Shown: in pieces, positions 1-7,976 of the stretch
Numbering within the stretch: the stretch's first letter is position 1
How the letters are laid out: each line of letters opens with the position of its first letter
Assembly (NCBI RefSeq): GCF_000688295.1
Contig: NZ_JHZF01000011.1
Location: forward strand, 900,288 to 964,287
Reading direction: 5' to 3'
Source of the DNA: Pseudooceanicola nanhaiensis DSM 18065
Lineage (GTDB): Bacteria; Pseudomonadota; Alphaproteobacteria; Rhodobacterales; Rhodobacteraceae
Length of the DNA: 64,000 nucleotides
Notes under the pieces: model-generated
What the model was told of the DNA's origin: nothing
The model's input: only the letters and a program-made list of their open reading frames with translations
The model's database searches: none
Made by a program: the position numbers and the translations under genes

Positions 1-272
1 TGGATCCCGGCGTTGTTCACGAGGATGTCGCAGGCACCCGCCGTCTCCACCAATGCGCGGCACTGGTCGGCCTTCGACATGTCGGCCTGGACATAGCGCG
101 CCTTCACCCCGAACTCGGAGGCGATTCCCTCCGCGATTCCGTGGTCTTCCTGCGAATCGCTGAACGAGTTGACGACGATGTCCGCCCCCTGCCCGGCCAG
201 GGCGCGGGCGATTCCCAGCCCGATGCCGGAGGTCGAGCCGGTGATGATTGCTGTCTTGCCGCTGAGTGACAT
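1..272 (-). CDS. bdhA: 3-hydroxybutyrate dehydrogenase, N-terminal part (cut by window edge)
   Basis: Short-chain dehydrogenase that would interconvert 3-hydroxybutyrate and acetoacetate with NAD in polyhydroxybutyrate and ketone-body metabolism. The visible 90 residues start MSLSGKTAIITG and show the cofactor motif TGSTSGIG at residues 11-18, an acidic residue region for NAD choice, and the NNAG motif close to the window edge (DILVNNAGIQ). The run from NSFSD to QADMS fits the 3-hydroxybutyrate dehydrogenase branch better than generic FabG. The gene leaves the window at its 3' end, so the catalytic Ser-Tyr-Lys is not visible. A possible small RNA or leader lies upstream on the same strand (392-468). 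The exact substrate is an inference from N-terminal similarity. Confidence 0.8.
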   Translation of the reverse strand, partial: MSLSGKTAIITGSTSGIGLGIARALAGQGADIVVNSFSDSQEDHGIAEGIASEFGVKARYVQADMSKADQCRALVETAGACDILVNNAGI

Positions 273-391
273 GGCGGGTCTCCTGGATGTTTTCGCCCAA
301 TGAATATTGGTGCTGCAGGTGCAAAATGCACTGTCGCGGCGGCGCGCGCCAGAGCGCGATCACATTTGCGCCAGCAGCGGATGCGGGAGAC

Positions 392-420
392 AAAAAAAAC
401 GCCGGCACAAGGCCGGCGTT
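392..420 (-). terminator. Rho-independent terminator (minus strand)
   Basis: On the minus strand a perfect 9-bp stem, AACGCCGGC / GCCGGCGTT (398-406 with 412-420) around a 5-nt loop, is followed by an unbroken run of eight T (392-399). It faces leftward although no minus-strand protein gene lies just to its right, which is why a small RNA or an attenuated leader of the gene at 1-272 is proposed. Confidence 0.8.
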
Positions 421-468
421 CAGTTATTGAGGCAGGTTTCATACAGGCAAGAAACCTATCGAGCAGTG
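392..468 (-). ncRNA. Candidate small RNA of about 76 nt (or attenuated leader)
   Basis: The interval is bounded by a promoter (474-502) and a strong intrinsic terminator (392-420) on the same strand. Inside, a second hairpin with a 7-bp stem, AGGTTTC / GAAACCT (434-440 with 451-457) and a 10-nt loop, precedes the terminator hairpin. The predicted start is near 467, about 7 nt after the -10 box. No open frame with a ribosome site fits in it. Two readings are possible: a free-standing trans-acting small RNA, or a terminated leader of the dehydrogenase gene whose start codon is 120 nt further on. Hfq is encoded in this window (59550-59789). I do not recognise the family. Confidence 0.55.
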
Positions 469-473
469 CACCC

Positions 474-502
474 TTTATAAGCGCTCCTACGCTCGTGTCC
501 AA
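474..502 (-). promoter_or_regulatory. Sigma-70-type promoter of the candidate small RNA
   Basis: Minus strand: -35 TTGGAC (497-502), a 17-nt spacer, and -10 TATAAA (474-479). Both boxes are close to consensus and the spacing is optimal. The local sequence is much richer in A/T than the coding regions around it. Confidence 0.6.
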
Positions 503-581
503 GCGTAAAGTTTGCGATCCCCCCGCTGCACAGATAAAAACATCGCGAATAAACAGGGATCAGGGCGGCATTGTTGCGGAT

Positions 582-2396
582 ATGCGACCGGTAATTTTCT
601 TCGTCAGGCTGATGGTTTGCAGCCTCTTGCTGATCCTCGGCGCAATCGCTAGCGCGCAGGCCGAGCCCGCCCATGGCATAGCTATGTATGGCGCCCCCGC
701 GCTTCCACCGGATTTTGTGGCCCTCCCCTACGTGAACCCCGATGCGCCCAAGGGCGGGCGCGTGGTGACCGGCAATACCGGCGGCTTCGACAGCGTGAAC
801 CCTTTCGTCCAGAAAGGCACACCGCCGTGGCAATTGCGCTACCTGACCCACGAGAGCCTGCTCTACCGCTCGCAGGACGAACCCTTCACGCTCTACGGCC
901 TGCTGGCCGAATCGGTCGAGGTGCCCGAGGACCGGTCCTGGGTGGAATTCACCCTCAGGCCTGAGGCGCGTTTCTCCGATGGCAGCCCGGTGACCGTCGA
1001 GGACGTGATCTGGTCGCTCGAGACGCTGGGGACGCAGGGCAACGCCCGCTACCTGACGTTCTGGACCCAGGTGGACGCGATCGAGCAGACCGGCCCGCGC
1101 AGCCTCAGGATCACCTTCCGCGATCCCGACCGTGAGCTGCCGCTGATCGCCGGGCTGCGCCCGATCCTCAAGAAGGCGCAGTGGCAGGGCAAGACCTTCG
1201 CCGAGGCCACGCTGGAGGAGGCCCCGATCGGCACCGCGCCCTACGTGATCGAGAGCTTCGAGGCCTCGCGCAACGTCGTGCTGAAACGCAACCCCGACTA
1301 CTGGGGCAAGGACCTGCCGATCCGGCGCGGGACCAACAATTTCGACGAGATCCGGATCGAGTTCTACGGCGACACCAACGTGCTCTTCGAAGCGTTCAAG
1401 GCGGGCGAGATCTCGTATCTGCGGGAATTCAACGCCGAGAAATGGGCGCGCGATTACGATTTTCCCGCCATGCAGGACGGCCGTGTGCTGCAGTCGGAAT
1501 TCGCCGACGGCACCCCCTCGGGCATCACCGGCTTCGTCTTCAACACCCGCCGCCCGCCCTTCGACGACATCCGGGTCCGCGACGCGCTGATCCACGCCTT
1601 CAACTTCGAGTTCATCAACGAGACGATGACCGGCTCGCGCCAGCCGCGCATCACCTCGTATTTCTCGGGCTCCGATCTGGGGATGCAGCCCGGCCCGGCG
1701 GATCCGGCCGTGGCCGCGCTGCTGGAGCCCTTCAAGGACGAGATCCCCGAAGAGGCGCTGACCGGATACGCACTGCCGGTTGCCGACGGCTCCGCCCGCA
1801 ACCGCGGCAACCTCCGCAAGGCGATGGCGCTGCTGAAGGACGCGGGCTTCACGATCGAGCGCGGTCGCATGATGAGGCCGGACGGCACGCCCTTCACCTT
1901 CGAGATCCTGCTGCGGCAGGGCTCGACCGAGCAGATCTCGATCATCGACCTTTATCGCGACGCGCTGTCCCGGCTGGGGATCGGCGTGAAGGTCTCGACC
2001 GTGGATGATGCGCAATACGAGCTGCGGCAGGTCGATTTCGACTTCGACATGACGCATATCCGGCGCGCCTTCTCGCTGTCGCCCGGCAATGAGCAGCGGC
2101 TCTACTGGGGGTCCGAGGCGGCCGACCTGCCCGGCTCGCGCAACCTCATGGGGGTGAAGAGCCCGGCCATCGACGGCATGATCGACGCGATGCTGGCGGC
2201 GAGCGACGAGACGGCCTTCCGCGACGCGGTCCGCGCGCTCGACCGGCTTCTGACGACGGGGCGCTACGTGATCCCGATCCAGCGCTTCGACAAGAGCATG
2301 ATCGCGCATGATGCAGCGCTGCACCATCCCGAGCGAATTCCGATCTACGGCGACTCGGTCTACTTCCTTCCCGAGGTCTGGTGGATGGATAAGTAG
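582..2396 (+). CDS. Family 5 extracellular solute-binding protein (YejA-like peptide ABC transport)
   Basis: Periplasmic binding protein of a peptide/oligopeptide ABC importer, 604 residues, the usual size for the family. Residues 1-27 form a signal peptide with a hydrophobic core ending ASAQA. Residues 48-60 (LPYVNPDAPKGGR) are characteristic of the YejA/microcin C-type binding proteins. The frame stays open upstream to 300, but the first start followed by a good signal peptide is ATG 582; ATG 612 is an alternative, and neither has a strong Shine-Dalgarno. No permease or ATPase genes follow, so the partner transporter must lie elsewhere or the protein is an orphan. The ligand is not predictable. 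Confidence 0.85.
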   Translation: MRPVIFFVRLMVCSLLLILGAIASAQAEPAHGIAMYGAPALPPDFVALPYVNPDAPKGGRVVTGNTGGFDSVNPFVQKGTPPWQLRYLTHESLLYRSQDEPFTLYGLLAESVEVPEDRSWVEFTLRPEARFSDGSPVTVEDVIWSLETLGTQGNARYLTFWTQVDAIEQTGPRSLRITFRDPDRELPLIAGLRPILKKAQWQGKTFAEATLEEAPIGTAPYVIESFEASRNVVLKRNPDYWGKDLPIRRGTNNFDEIRIEFYGDTNVLFEAFKAGEISYLREFNAEKWARDYDFPAMQDGRVLQSEFADGTPSGITGFVFNTRRPPFDDIRVRDALIHAFNFEFINETMTGSRQPRITSYFSGSDLGMQPGPADPAVAALLEPFKDEIPEEALTGYALPVADGSARNRGNLRKAMALLKDAGFTIERGRMMRPDGTPFTFEILLRQGSTEQISIIDLYRDALSRLGIGVKVSTVDDAQYELRQVDFDFDMTHIRRAFSLSPGNEQRLYWGSEAADLPGSRNLMGVKSPAIDGMIDAMLAASDETAFRDAVRALDRLLTTGRYVIPIQRFDKSMIAHDAALHHPERIPIYGDSVYFLPEVWWMDK

Positions 2397-2436
2397 GCCG
2401 CGCCTTGACGGTGGGCGCGTTCCACACGGCTCGACC

Positions 2437-2901
2437 ATGAACATCCTCGTCCTCAGCCCCGCCAATGCCGCGCGCTCGATCCTGCTCGAGACGGTGCTGA
2501 ACGATCTCGGCGCCGGGCGCGTTTCGGCCCGGTCGGCCGGGCTGACGCCCGCCGGCGCGGTCCATCCGCAGGCGCTGAAGCTGCTGGAGGAGGAGGACCT
2601 CGACACCGCGCGCGCCCGGACGAAGCCGCTGGAGGACGTCGCGGAGGCCGGAGAGGTCGACATCCTCATCACGCTCGACACGGGCCCCGCCCCGCTGAAG
2701 GCCGCGGTGCCCGGCACGCCCGCCCGCGGCCACTGGAGCCTGCCCGATCCCGCCGCCCTGCCCGAGGACGCTTGGGAAGACGGGTTCCGCGCCGCCTACG
2801 ACTGGCTGAAGGCCCGGGCCGAACGGCTGCTGGATCACCCTGTCGAGACGATGGACACCGGCGAGATCACCGCGCTTCTGCGGCGTATCGGGCGGGCTTG
2901 A
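2437..2901 (+). CDS. Low-molecular-weight phosphatase/ArsC-fold protein lacking the catalytic cysteine
   Basis: Resembles low-molecular-weight tyrosine phosphatases and thioredoxin-type arsenate reductases (154 residues, family about 140-160). The N-terminus should contain the CX5R phosphate loop. Here it reads VLSPANAARS, with Ser7 at the cysteine position and Arg13 retained. The acid-loop motif LPDP is kept at 102-105 with Asp104. Without the cysteine, normal phosphatase or arsenate reductase chemistry is not expected; it may bind phosphate or an oxyanion, or serve as a regulatory pseudo-enzyme. ATG 2437 gives the family N-terminus; the frame is open further upstream but without homology. 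It lies 40 nt after the binding-protein gene. Confidence 0.75.
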   Translation: MNILVLSPANAARSILLETVLNDLGAGRVSARSAGLTPAGAVHPQALKLLEEEDLDTARARTKPLEDVAEAGEVDILITLDTGPAPLKAAVPGTPARGHWSLPDPAALPEDAWEDGFRAAYDWLKARAERLLDHPVETMDTGEITALLRRIGRA

Positions 2902-2976
2902 GCCGGCGGCTCAGGTCGTGCTGAACCAGCGGGCGTGCCGGGCGTTGTCCTGTCCAGAATAGGAAAGGACAAACCC

Positions 2977-3321
2977 ATGGACTGGAAAGTCATCCAGAAG
3001 GAATGGACCGCGCTGGTTCCCGCGATCATGGAGCAATGGCCCGAGGCCGAGGAGGAGGACCTTCTCCAGCTCGACGGCAGCCGGGACGCGCTGGCGGCCT
3101 ATCTCACGCAGGCCACCGGGCGCGGCTATGACGAGGTGCAGGAAGAGATCTCGGAATGGCGCGAGGGCGGCGTGCCGGCCGACGTGCGCATGGACGAGGT
3201 CAACGACAACCTCAACATCCGCGCCAGCGCCCGCCACATCGGCGAGGGAGAGGATGTCTATGACGACGACAAGGCCTTCGGCGACGACGACCAGGCCGAG
3301 GCCCCCGTCGGGCGCAGCTGA
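2977..3321 (+). CDS. CsbD-like stress-associated small protein
   Basis: 114-residue acidic protein. The N-terminal 60 residues follow the CsbD pattern: MDW..I...W near the start, a WP-acid-DLLQL segment at about 21-32, GSRDAL at 34-39 and a helical stretch ending in W. CsbD proteins are small and abundant under general stress, with unknown biochemical role. The C-terminal third is rich in Asp/Glu (about residues 84-108) and looks disordered. A strong ribosome site (AGGAAAGGA, 2961-2969) sets the start at ATG 2977. Function is by family resemblance only. Confidence 0.65.
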   Translation: MDWKVIQKEWTALVPAIMEQWPEAEEEDLLQLDGSRDALAAYLTQATGRGYDEVQEEISEWREGGVPADVRMDEVNDNLNIRASARHIGEGEDVYDDDKAFGDDDQAEAPVGRS

Positions 3322-3329
3322 GCGCCCGG

Positions 3330-3354
3330 CCCCGGTGCCCTCGCGGCGCCGGGG
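3330..3354. terminator. Hairpin between convergent genes
   Basis: A 10-bp stem (3330-3339 with 3345-3354, one G-T wobble) around a 5-nt loop, between the CsbD-like gene (plus) and the XRE-cupin gene (minus). There is no T run on either side, so termination is only inferred from position. Confidence 0.35.
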
Positions 3355-3360
3355 ATGCCT

Positions 3361-3984
3361 TCAGGCGAGCGACGTCACCCAGAGGATCGTCGCATCCTCG
3401 GGCGAGACCGAGATCACGTTGTGGCCCATCGTGGCGTCGTAATAGGCGCTGTCGCCGCGCCGCATCTCGACCGGCTCGTAGAACTCCGTGTAGAGCCGCA
3501 CGATCCCGGTGAGGACGTAGAGGAACTCCTCTCCGTCATGCCGGACCCAGCCATCGAATTCCTCCATGGACCGCGCCCGGATCCGGGCGCGATAGGGCAG
3601 CATCTGCTTGCGGGTCAGGGTCTCGGCCAGAAGCTCGTGCTCGTATGTCGCCGTGGCGTGGCCGGTGCCCCCGCCGTCCGGGGTGATCGCCATGCGGCCG
3701 GTCACCTGCTGGCGCTCGGGCGGCGTGAAGAGCTGCGGGACCGGGATGCCCAGCCCGGTGGCGAGCTTCTTCAGCGCGTCGTAGGTGGGCGACATCTGCC
3801 CGTTCTCGATCTTCGACAGCGTCGACCGGGCAAGCCCCGCCTTCTTCGCCGCCTGTTCCAGCGTCCAGTCCCGCGCCTTGCGCAGTTCGCGCACATGCCG
3901 GCCGAGGTCGAGCGGTTCGCCCGTCTCCTCGGCGCCCGTCTCGCGCGAGATGCGGATCAGCGTTCTGGGGTCATTGTTGTGCAT
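3361..3984 (-). CDS. XRE-family transcriptional regulator with C-terminal cupin domain
   Basis: 207-residue DNA-binding regulator. Residues about 27-82 are a helix-turn-helix of the XRE type (LGRHVRELRKARDWTLEQAA, then STLSKIENGQMSP). Residues about 115-205 form a cupin beta-barrel that usually binds a small ligand. The frame opens upstream to 4059, but ATG 3984 gives the natural N-terminus and leaves a 64-bp divergent promoter region shared with the acyl-CoA synthetase at 4049. This arrangement suggests it controls that gene and perhaps itself. Members of this family control diverse catabolic or amine pathways; the ligand cannot be read from sequence. Confidence 0.88.
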   Translation of the reverse strand: MHNNDPRTLIRISRETGAEETGEPLDLGRHVRELRKARDWTLEQAAKKAGLARSTLSKIENGQMSPTYDALKKLATGLGIPVPQLFTPPERQQVTGRMAITPDGGGTGHATATYEHELLAETLTRKQMLPYRARIRARSMEEFDGWVRHDGEEFLYVLTGIVRLYTEFYEPVEMRRGDSAYYDATMGHNVISVSPEDATILWVTSLA

Positions 3985-4048
3985 TCCCGAACCTATAGGC
4001 GGCGCCCCTTGCGCTTGCAACGTTCGCGCGCGCGGCATAGCAAGAGCC

Positions 4049-5581
4049 ATGCTGTCCATATACGATCAGGGGCCGCCGCCGCCCTGCCCGACCCCGTTCA
4101 ACCTTGCCGCCCACGTGCTGGCCCATGCCGATGACGCGCCGGACAAGATCGCCCTGGCGGTCGTCGGCCTGTCGGGTGCCGAACGCTGGAGCTACGGCCG
4201 TTTGAAGGCGGCGGTGCTGGGCACCGCGACGGGCCTGAAGGATCTGGGGCTGAAGCCCGGCGAGATCGTGCTCTTGCGGCTCGGCAACACCGTCGAATTC
4301 CCGATCGCCTATCTGGGCGCGATCGCCGCGGGCCTCGTGCCGGTGCCGACCTCCTCCCAGCTGACCGAACGCGAGGTGGCGAAGATCGCGGCGGAGCTTT
4401 CGCCGCGCGGGGTCTTCCGCGGCGACGGGATCGCCTGCCCCGACCTGCCCGGTGTGGTGATGATCGACGAGGCCGCGCTCGCCGCCATGCGGGACCTGCC
4501 GCCGGCGGCATACGACATGGGCGATCCGGACCGTCTGGGCTACATCGTCTACACCTCCGGCACCTCGGGCAACGCCCGCGCCGTCGGCCATGCGCACCGG
4601 GCGATCTGGGCGCGGCAGATGATGCATGAAGGCTGGTACGGCCTGACGGCGGAGGACCGGCTGATGCATGCGGGGGCGTTCAACTGGACCTACACGCTGG
4701 GCACCGGGCTGATGGATCCCTGGTCCGTCGGCGCCACCGCGCTGATCCCGGCCGCGGGCGTCGATCCGCAGGCGCTGCCGCTCCTGATGAAGCGCCATGA
4801 GGCGACGATTTTCGCCGCTGCGCCCGGGGTTTACCGCAAGATACTCAACGATCACGCGAAGATCGATCTGCCCAGGCTCCGGCATGGCCTGACCGCGGGC
4901 GAGAAGCTCTCGGCCCAGATCCGCGAGGAATGGAAGACCGCCGCCGGAACCGAGCTGTACGAGGCGTTCGGCATGTCCGAATGTTCGACCTTCATATCCG
5001 GCGCGCCCGCCCGGCCCTCCAGGCCCGGCACCCTGGGCGCGCCGCAGCCCGGACGGCGCGTCGCGCTGGTCGATCCGGAGGGCGCGCCCGTGCCTCTCGG
5101 CGAGGTCGGGACCATCGCCGTCTCCCGGCGCGACCCCGGCCTGATGCTGGGCTATATCGGCGCCGAGGCCGAGACGCAGGCGCGGATGCGGGGCGAGTGG
5201 TTCCTGACGGGCGACCTCGGCGCGATGGACGGGGACGGGATGATCTCCTATCAGGGCCGCGCCGACGACATGATGAACGCGGGCGGCTACCGGGTCTCTC
5301 CGCTCGAGGTCGAGGCGGCGCTGAACGGCATTCCCGGCATCACCGAGATCGGGGTGACGGATGTGGAGGTGAAGCCCGACACGCGCCTCATCTGGGCGTT
5401 CTACACCGGGCCCGAAGCACTGGATGAACAATCGCTCCTCGCGCTCGCGGCAGAGCGGCTCGCCCGGTACAAGCAGCCGCGCGGTTTCCTGCATGTGACG
5501 GACCTGCCGCGCAACCCGAACGGAAAACTGAAACGCCGCGCGCTCGCCCCCCTGTGGCAGGCCGCGCGCGAGGGCGCCTGA
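4049..5581 (+). CDS. AMP-dependent acyl-CoA synthetase/ligase
   Basis: Adenylate-forming enzyme of 510 residues that would activate a carboxylic acid to its CoA thioester through an acyl-AMP. The ATP loop YTSGTSG is at 168-174, the TGDLG and GRADDM elements sit in the C-terminal part, and the catalytic lysine of the NGK motif is Lys493. The usual PKG after the ATP loop is replaced by ARA, a variation seen in some benzoate-type and short-acid ligases. ATG 4049 follows a weak AAGAG site. It is divergent from the XRE-cupin regulator and followed 21 bp later by the FrnE-like gene. The acid substrate is not identifiable. Confidence 0.88.
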   Translation: MLSIYDQGPPPPCPTPFNLAAHVLAHADDAPDKIALAVVGLSGAERWSYGRLKAAVLGTATGLKDLGLKPGEIVLLRLGNTVEFPIAYLGAIAAGLVPVPTSSQLTEREVAKIAAELSPRGVFRGDGIACPDLPGVVMIDEAALAAMRDLPPAAYDMGDPDRLGYIVYTSGTSGNARAVGHAHRAIWARQMMHEGWYGLTAEDRLMHAGAFNWTYTLGTGLMDPWSVGATALIPAAGVDPQALPLLMKRHEATIFAAAPGVYRKILNDHAKIDLPRLRHGLTAGEKLSAQIREEWKTAAGTELYEAFGMSECSTFISGAPARPSRPGTLGAPQPGRRVALVDPEGAPVPLGEVGTIAVSRRDPGLMLGYIGAEAETQARMRGEWFLTGDLGAMDGDGMISYQGRADDMMNAGGYRVSPLEVEAALNGIPGITEIGVTDVEVKPDTRLIWAFYTGPEALDEQSLLALAAERLARYKQPRGFLHVTDLPRNPNGKLKRRALAPLWQAAREGA

Positions 5582-5602
5582 CGCGCCGGACAAGGAGGCC
5601 CC

Positions 5603-6244
5603 ATGGCCGTGAAGCTCGACATCCTCTCCGACCCGATCTGCCCCTGGTGCTACATCGGCAAGACCCAGCTCGACCGCGCGCTGGCAGAGCGGCCGGATCA
5701 TCCCTTCGTCATCGAATGGCACCCGTTCCAGCTGAACCCCGACATGCCGCGCGAGGGGCGCGACCGGCGCGAATACCTGACCGAGAAGTTCGGCGACCGC
5801 GCCGATGCCGCCTATGCCCAGATCACCGAGCACGCGAAGTCGCTGGGGATCGAGGCGGATTTCTCGAAGATCGAGCGCACGCCCAACACGCTCGACGCGC
5901 ACCGGATGATCCACTGGGCGGGGATCGAGGGCAAGCAGGGCCCGATGGTCGACGCGCTTTTCCGGGCGAATTTCGTCGAGGGGCGCGACATCGGCCAGCA
6001 TGACGTGCTGGCGGATCTCGCCGACTCGATCGGGATGGACGCCTCGGTGATCCTGAAGCTCCTGCGATCGGATGCCGACGAGCAGATGATCCGCGAGCGC
6101 GATGCCCATTCCCGCGAGATGGGCGTGAACGCCGTGCCCACCTTCATCGTGGCGCAGCGCCACGCGGTCCCGGGCGCCCAGACCCCCGAGGTCTGGCTGA
6201 AGGTCATCGACGAGATCGCCGGCATGGAAGACCCGGAGGCATGA
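5603..6244 (+). CDS. DsbA-family oxidoreductase, FrnE-like
   Basis: 213-residue cytoplasmic thioredoxin-fold protein of the FrnE/2-hydroxychromene-2-carboxylate isomerase branch. The redox motif CPWC is at residues 13-16 and a cis-proline loop (AVPTF) lies near 175. There is no signal peptide, so it is not the periplasmic DsbA. An excellent ribosome site (AAGGAGG) precedes ATG 5603. The stop overlaps the start of the K+ channel gene by 4 nt. FrnE proteins have been linked to oxidative and metal stress; the role here is inferred. Confidence 0.88.
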   Translation: MAVKLDILSDPICPWCYIGKTQLDRALAERPDHPFVIEWHPFQLNPDMPREGRDRREYLTEKFGDRADAAYAQITEHAKSLGIEADFSKIERTPNTLDAHRMIHWAGIEGKQGPMVDALFRANFVEGRDIGQHDVLADLADSIGMDASVILKLLRSDADEQMIRERDAHSREMGVNAVPTFIVAQRHAVPGAQTPEVWLKVIDEIAGMEDPEA

Positions 6245-6612
6245 GGGGCGGCGCCCGCATCGCCTGGGTCCTCGCGCCCCTGATCGGGATCGTCATCGCC
6301 GGCACCGTCTTCTTCCACCACGTGGAAGGCTGGAGCTGGGTCGACAGCTACTTCTTCACCGTCATCACCCTGTCGACGGTGGGCTACGGAGACCTCGTGC
6401 CCCAGACCGTCGTCGGACAGATCGGCACCACGGTGTTCATCTTCGTCGGCCTCGGGGTCTTCGCGCTCGCCGTGCAGCAATTCGCCGAATACATGATGCT
6501 TCGACGGGAGGCGAAGCAGGCGATGAAGCACAACAGGCTCGAGTCGGGCAGCCCGTCGCCCGTCGCAAACCGCGCGGAGGAGGCGCACAACAGGACCGGA
6601 CACGACACGTGA
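6241..6612 (+). CDS. Two-transmembrane potassium channel protein
   Basis: 123-residue ion channel subunit of the two-transmembrane type. Helix 1 spans about residues 8-26 and helix 2 about 57-76, with a pore loop whose selectivity filter TVGYGD is at 46-51, diagnostic of K+ selectivity. The last 45 residues are hydrophilic with no regulator-of-conductance domain, so gating is unclear. It overlaps the FrnE-like gene by ATGA (6241-6244) and the next gene by GTGA (6609-6612), indicating translational coupling of three functionally different products. Confidence 0.87.
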   Translation: MRGGARIAWVLAPLIGIVIAGTVFFHHVEGWSWVDSYFFTVITLSTVGYGDLVPQTVVGQIGTTVFIFVGLGVFALAVQQFAEYMMLRREAKQAMKHNRLESGSPSPVANRAEEAHNRTGHDT

Positions 6613-7829
6613 CACGCCCCCTCCCCATCCACCGCGTGGAGCTGGTGGCCCTGCTCGCCATGCTCATGGCGACGGTGGCCTTCTCCATCGACTCGATGCT
6701 CCCCGCCCTGCCCCAGATCGGCGACGAGCTTTCCCCCGGCAACACCAACAGCGCCCAGCTGATCCTGTCGGCCTTCATCGTGGGCATGGGGGCCGGCACG
6801 CTGGTGACCGGCCCGCTGTCGGACCGCTTCGGGCGCAAGCCCGTGATCCTGACCGGCGCGGCGCTCTACATCTTCGGCGCGGCGCTCGGCTACATGGCCC
6901 CCTCGCTCGAGCTCATGGTCGCCGCGCGCCTGATCCAGGGGATCGGCGCCGCGGGCCCGCGGGTCGTCGCGCTCGCCATTATCCGCGACTTCTTCTCGGG
7001 GCGCGAGATGGCGCGGCTGATGTCCTTCGTGATGATCATCTTCACGCTCTTCCCCGCGCTCGCCCCGCTTCTGGGGTCGGGGATCATCTCGGTCGCCGGA
7101 TGGCGCGGGATCTTCGCGGCCTTCATCCTCTTCGCGCTGGTCTCGTCCACATGGCTCACCCTGCGCCTGCCGGAATCCCTTCCGAGGGAGGAGCGGCGGA
7201 CGTTCAGCTTCGCCTCCATCCTCGGAGCGGCGCGCGAGATGGCCGCGCTCCCCATGGTCCGCCTCTCGGTGATGGTGCAGACGCTGATCTTCTCCACGCT
7301 CTTCACCTCGATCAGCCTGATCCAGCCGGTCTTCGAAGAGGTTTTCGGGATGGCCGAGAGCTTCCCCTACTGGTTCTTCGCCATCGGCATCTTCTGCGGC
7401 ACCTCCTCGATCATCAACGCGCGTTTCGTCATGGTCTACGGGATGCGCGCCATCGTGACCGTGGCGCTGACCGTCTCGCTCGGCCTGACCTGCCTCATGC
7501 TGGCCGTCCGGCTCTCGGGCGTCGCCCCCGAGACGGAATTCTGGTTCTACCTGATCTGGCAGACCTCGGTCTTCTACCAGATGGGCCTGACGATCGGGAA
7601 CCTCAACGCGCTGGCGATGGAGCCGCTCGGCCATATCGCCGGGACCGCCGCCAGCGTCATCGGGGCGATCTCCACGGTCTTCGCGGGTGTCGTCGCCTCG
7701 ATCGTCGCGCAGACCTTCGACGGCACGGCGCTGCCGCTCTACCTTGCCGCGCTGATCTTCACCGGATGCGCCTACCCGCTCGTCATGCGCATGCGGCGGC
7801 TCGAACGGAGGCGTCGCACCGCGTCCTGA
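6609..7829 (+). CDS. Bcr/CflA-type drug efflux MFS transporter
   Basis: Inner-membrane major facilitator of 406 residues with about 12 hydrophobic segments. The loop between helices 2 and 3 carries the signature GPLSDRFGRKPV, and the DSMLPALP segment in helix 1 is typical of the Bcr/CflA drug:H+ antiporter group. Start is GTG 6609, overlapping the stop of the channel gene. The stop is followed by a short hairpin at 7834-7852. Substrates of this family range from bicyclomycin to sulfonamides; this one is unassigned. Confidence 0.88.
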   Translation: MTRPLPIHRVELVALLAMLMATVAFSIDSMLPALPQIGDELSPGNTNSAQLILSAFIVGMGAGTLVTGPLSDRFGRKPVILTGAALYIFGAALGYMAPSLELMVAARLIQGIGAAGPRVVALAIIRDFFSGREMARLMSFVMIIFTLFPALAPLLGSGIISVAGWRGIFAAFILFALVSSTWLTLRLPESLPREERRTFSFASILGAAREMAALPMVRLSVMVQTLIFSTLFTSISLIQPVFEEVFGMAESFPYWFFAIGIFCGTSSIINARFVMVYGMRAIVTVALTVSLGLTCLMLAVRLSGVAPETEFWFYLIWQTSVFYQMGLTIGNLNALAMEPLGHIAGTAASVIGAISTVFAGVVASIVAQTFDGTALPLYLAALIFTGCAYPLVMRMRRLERRRRTAS

Positions 7830-7833
7830 AAAC

Positions 7834-7852
7834 CGGGCAGAGTCTCTGCCCG
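7834..7852 (+). terminator. Possible terminator hairpin after the efflux gene
   Basis: Perfect 8-bp stem CGGGCAGA / TCTGCCCG with a 3-nt loop, 5 nt after the stop codon. The following bases contain only a short T stretch (GTTT), so it is a weak intrinsic terminator at best. Confidence 0.4.
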
Positions 7853-7886
7853 ACGACGTTTCCCCCGCCGTGCGTGGGGAAATACC

Positions 7887-7902
7887 GTATACAATTGCAT
7901 AC
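7887..7902. promoter_or_regulatory. Near-perfect 16-bp inverted repeat upstream of icd
   Basis: GTATACAATTGCATAC reads as GTAT-A-CAATTG-C-ATAC, palindromic at all but one pair. It stands 75-90 bp before the icd start in the only A/T-rich part of this intergenic region. The TAC..TTG..GTA style resembles sites of GntR/FadR-like dimers, but no regulator gene is adjacent. Confidence 0.4.
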
Positions 7903-7976
7903 ATCGCTTCCGCCGCCGAACGCGATAGGCTAAGGGGGCGCCAGAGCCGATTCCAGCCAGAGGAAAGGAAAGCCCC

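Noticed and set aside
456-2717. Long antisense open frame (753 codons) over the binding protein
   Set aside because: Opposite-strand frames are open because of third-position GC bias. The translation is low in hydrophobic order and matches no family, while the sense frame is a clear binding protein.
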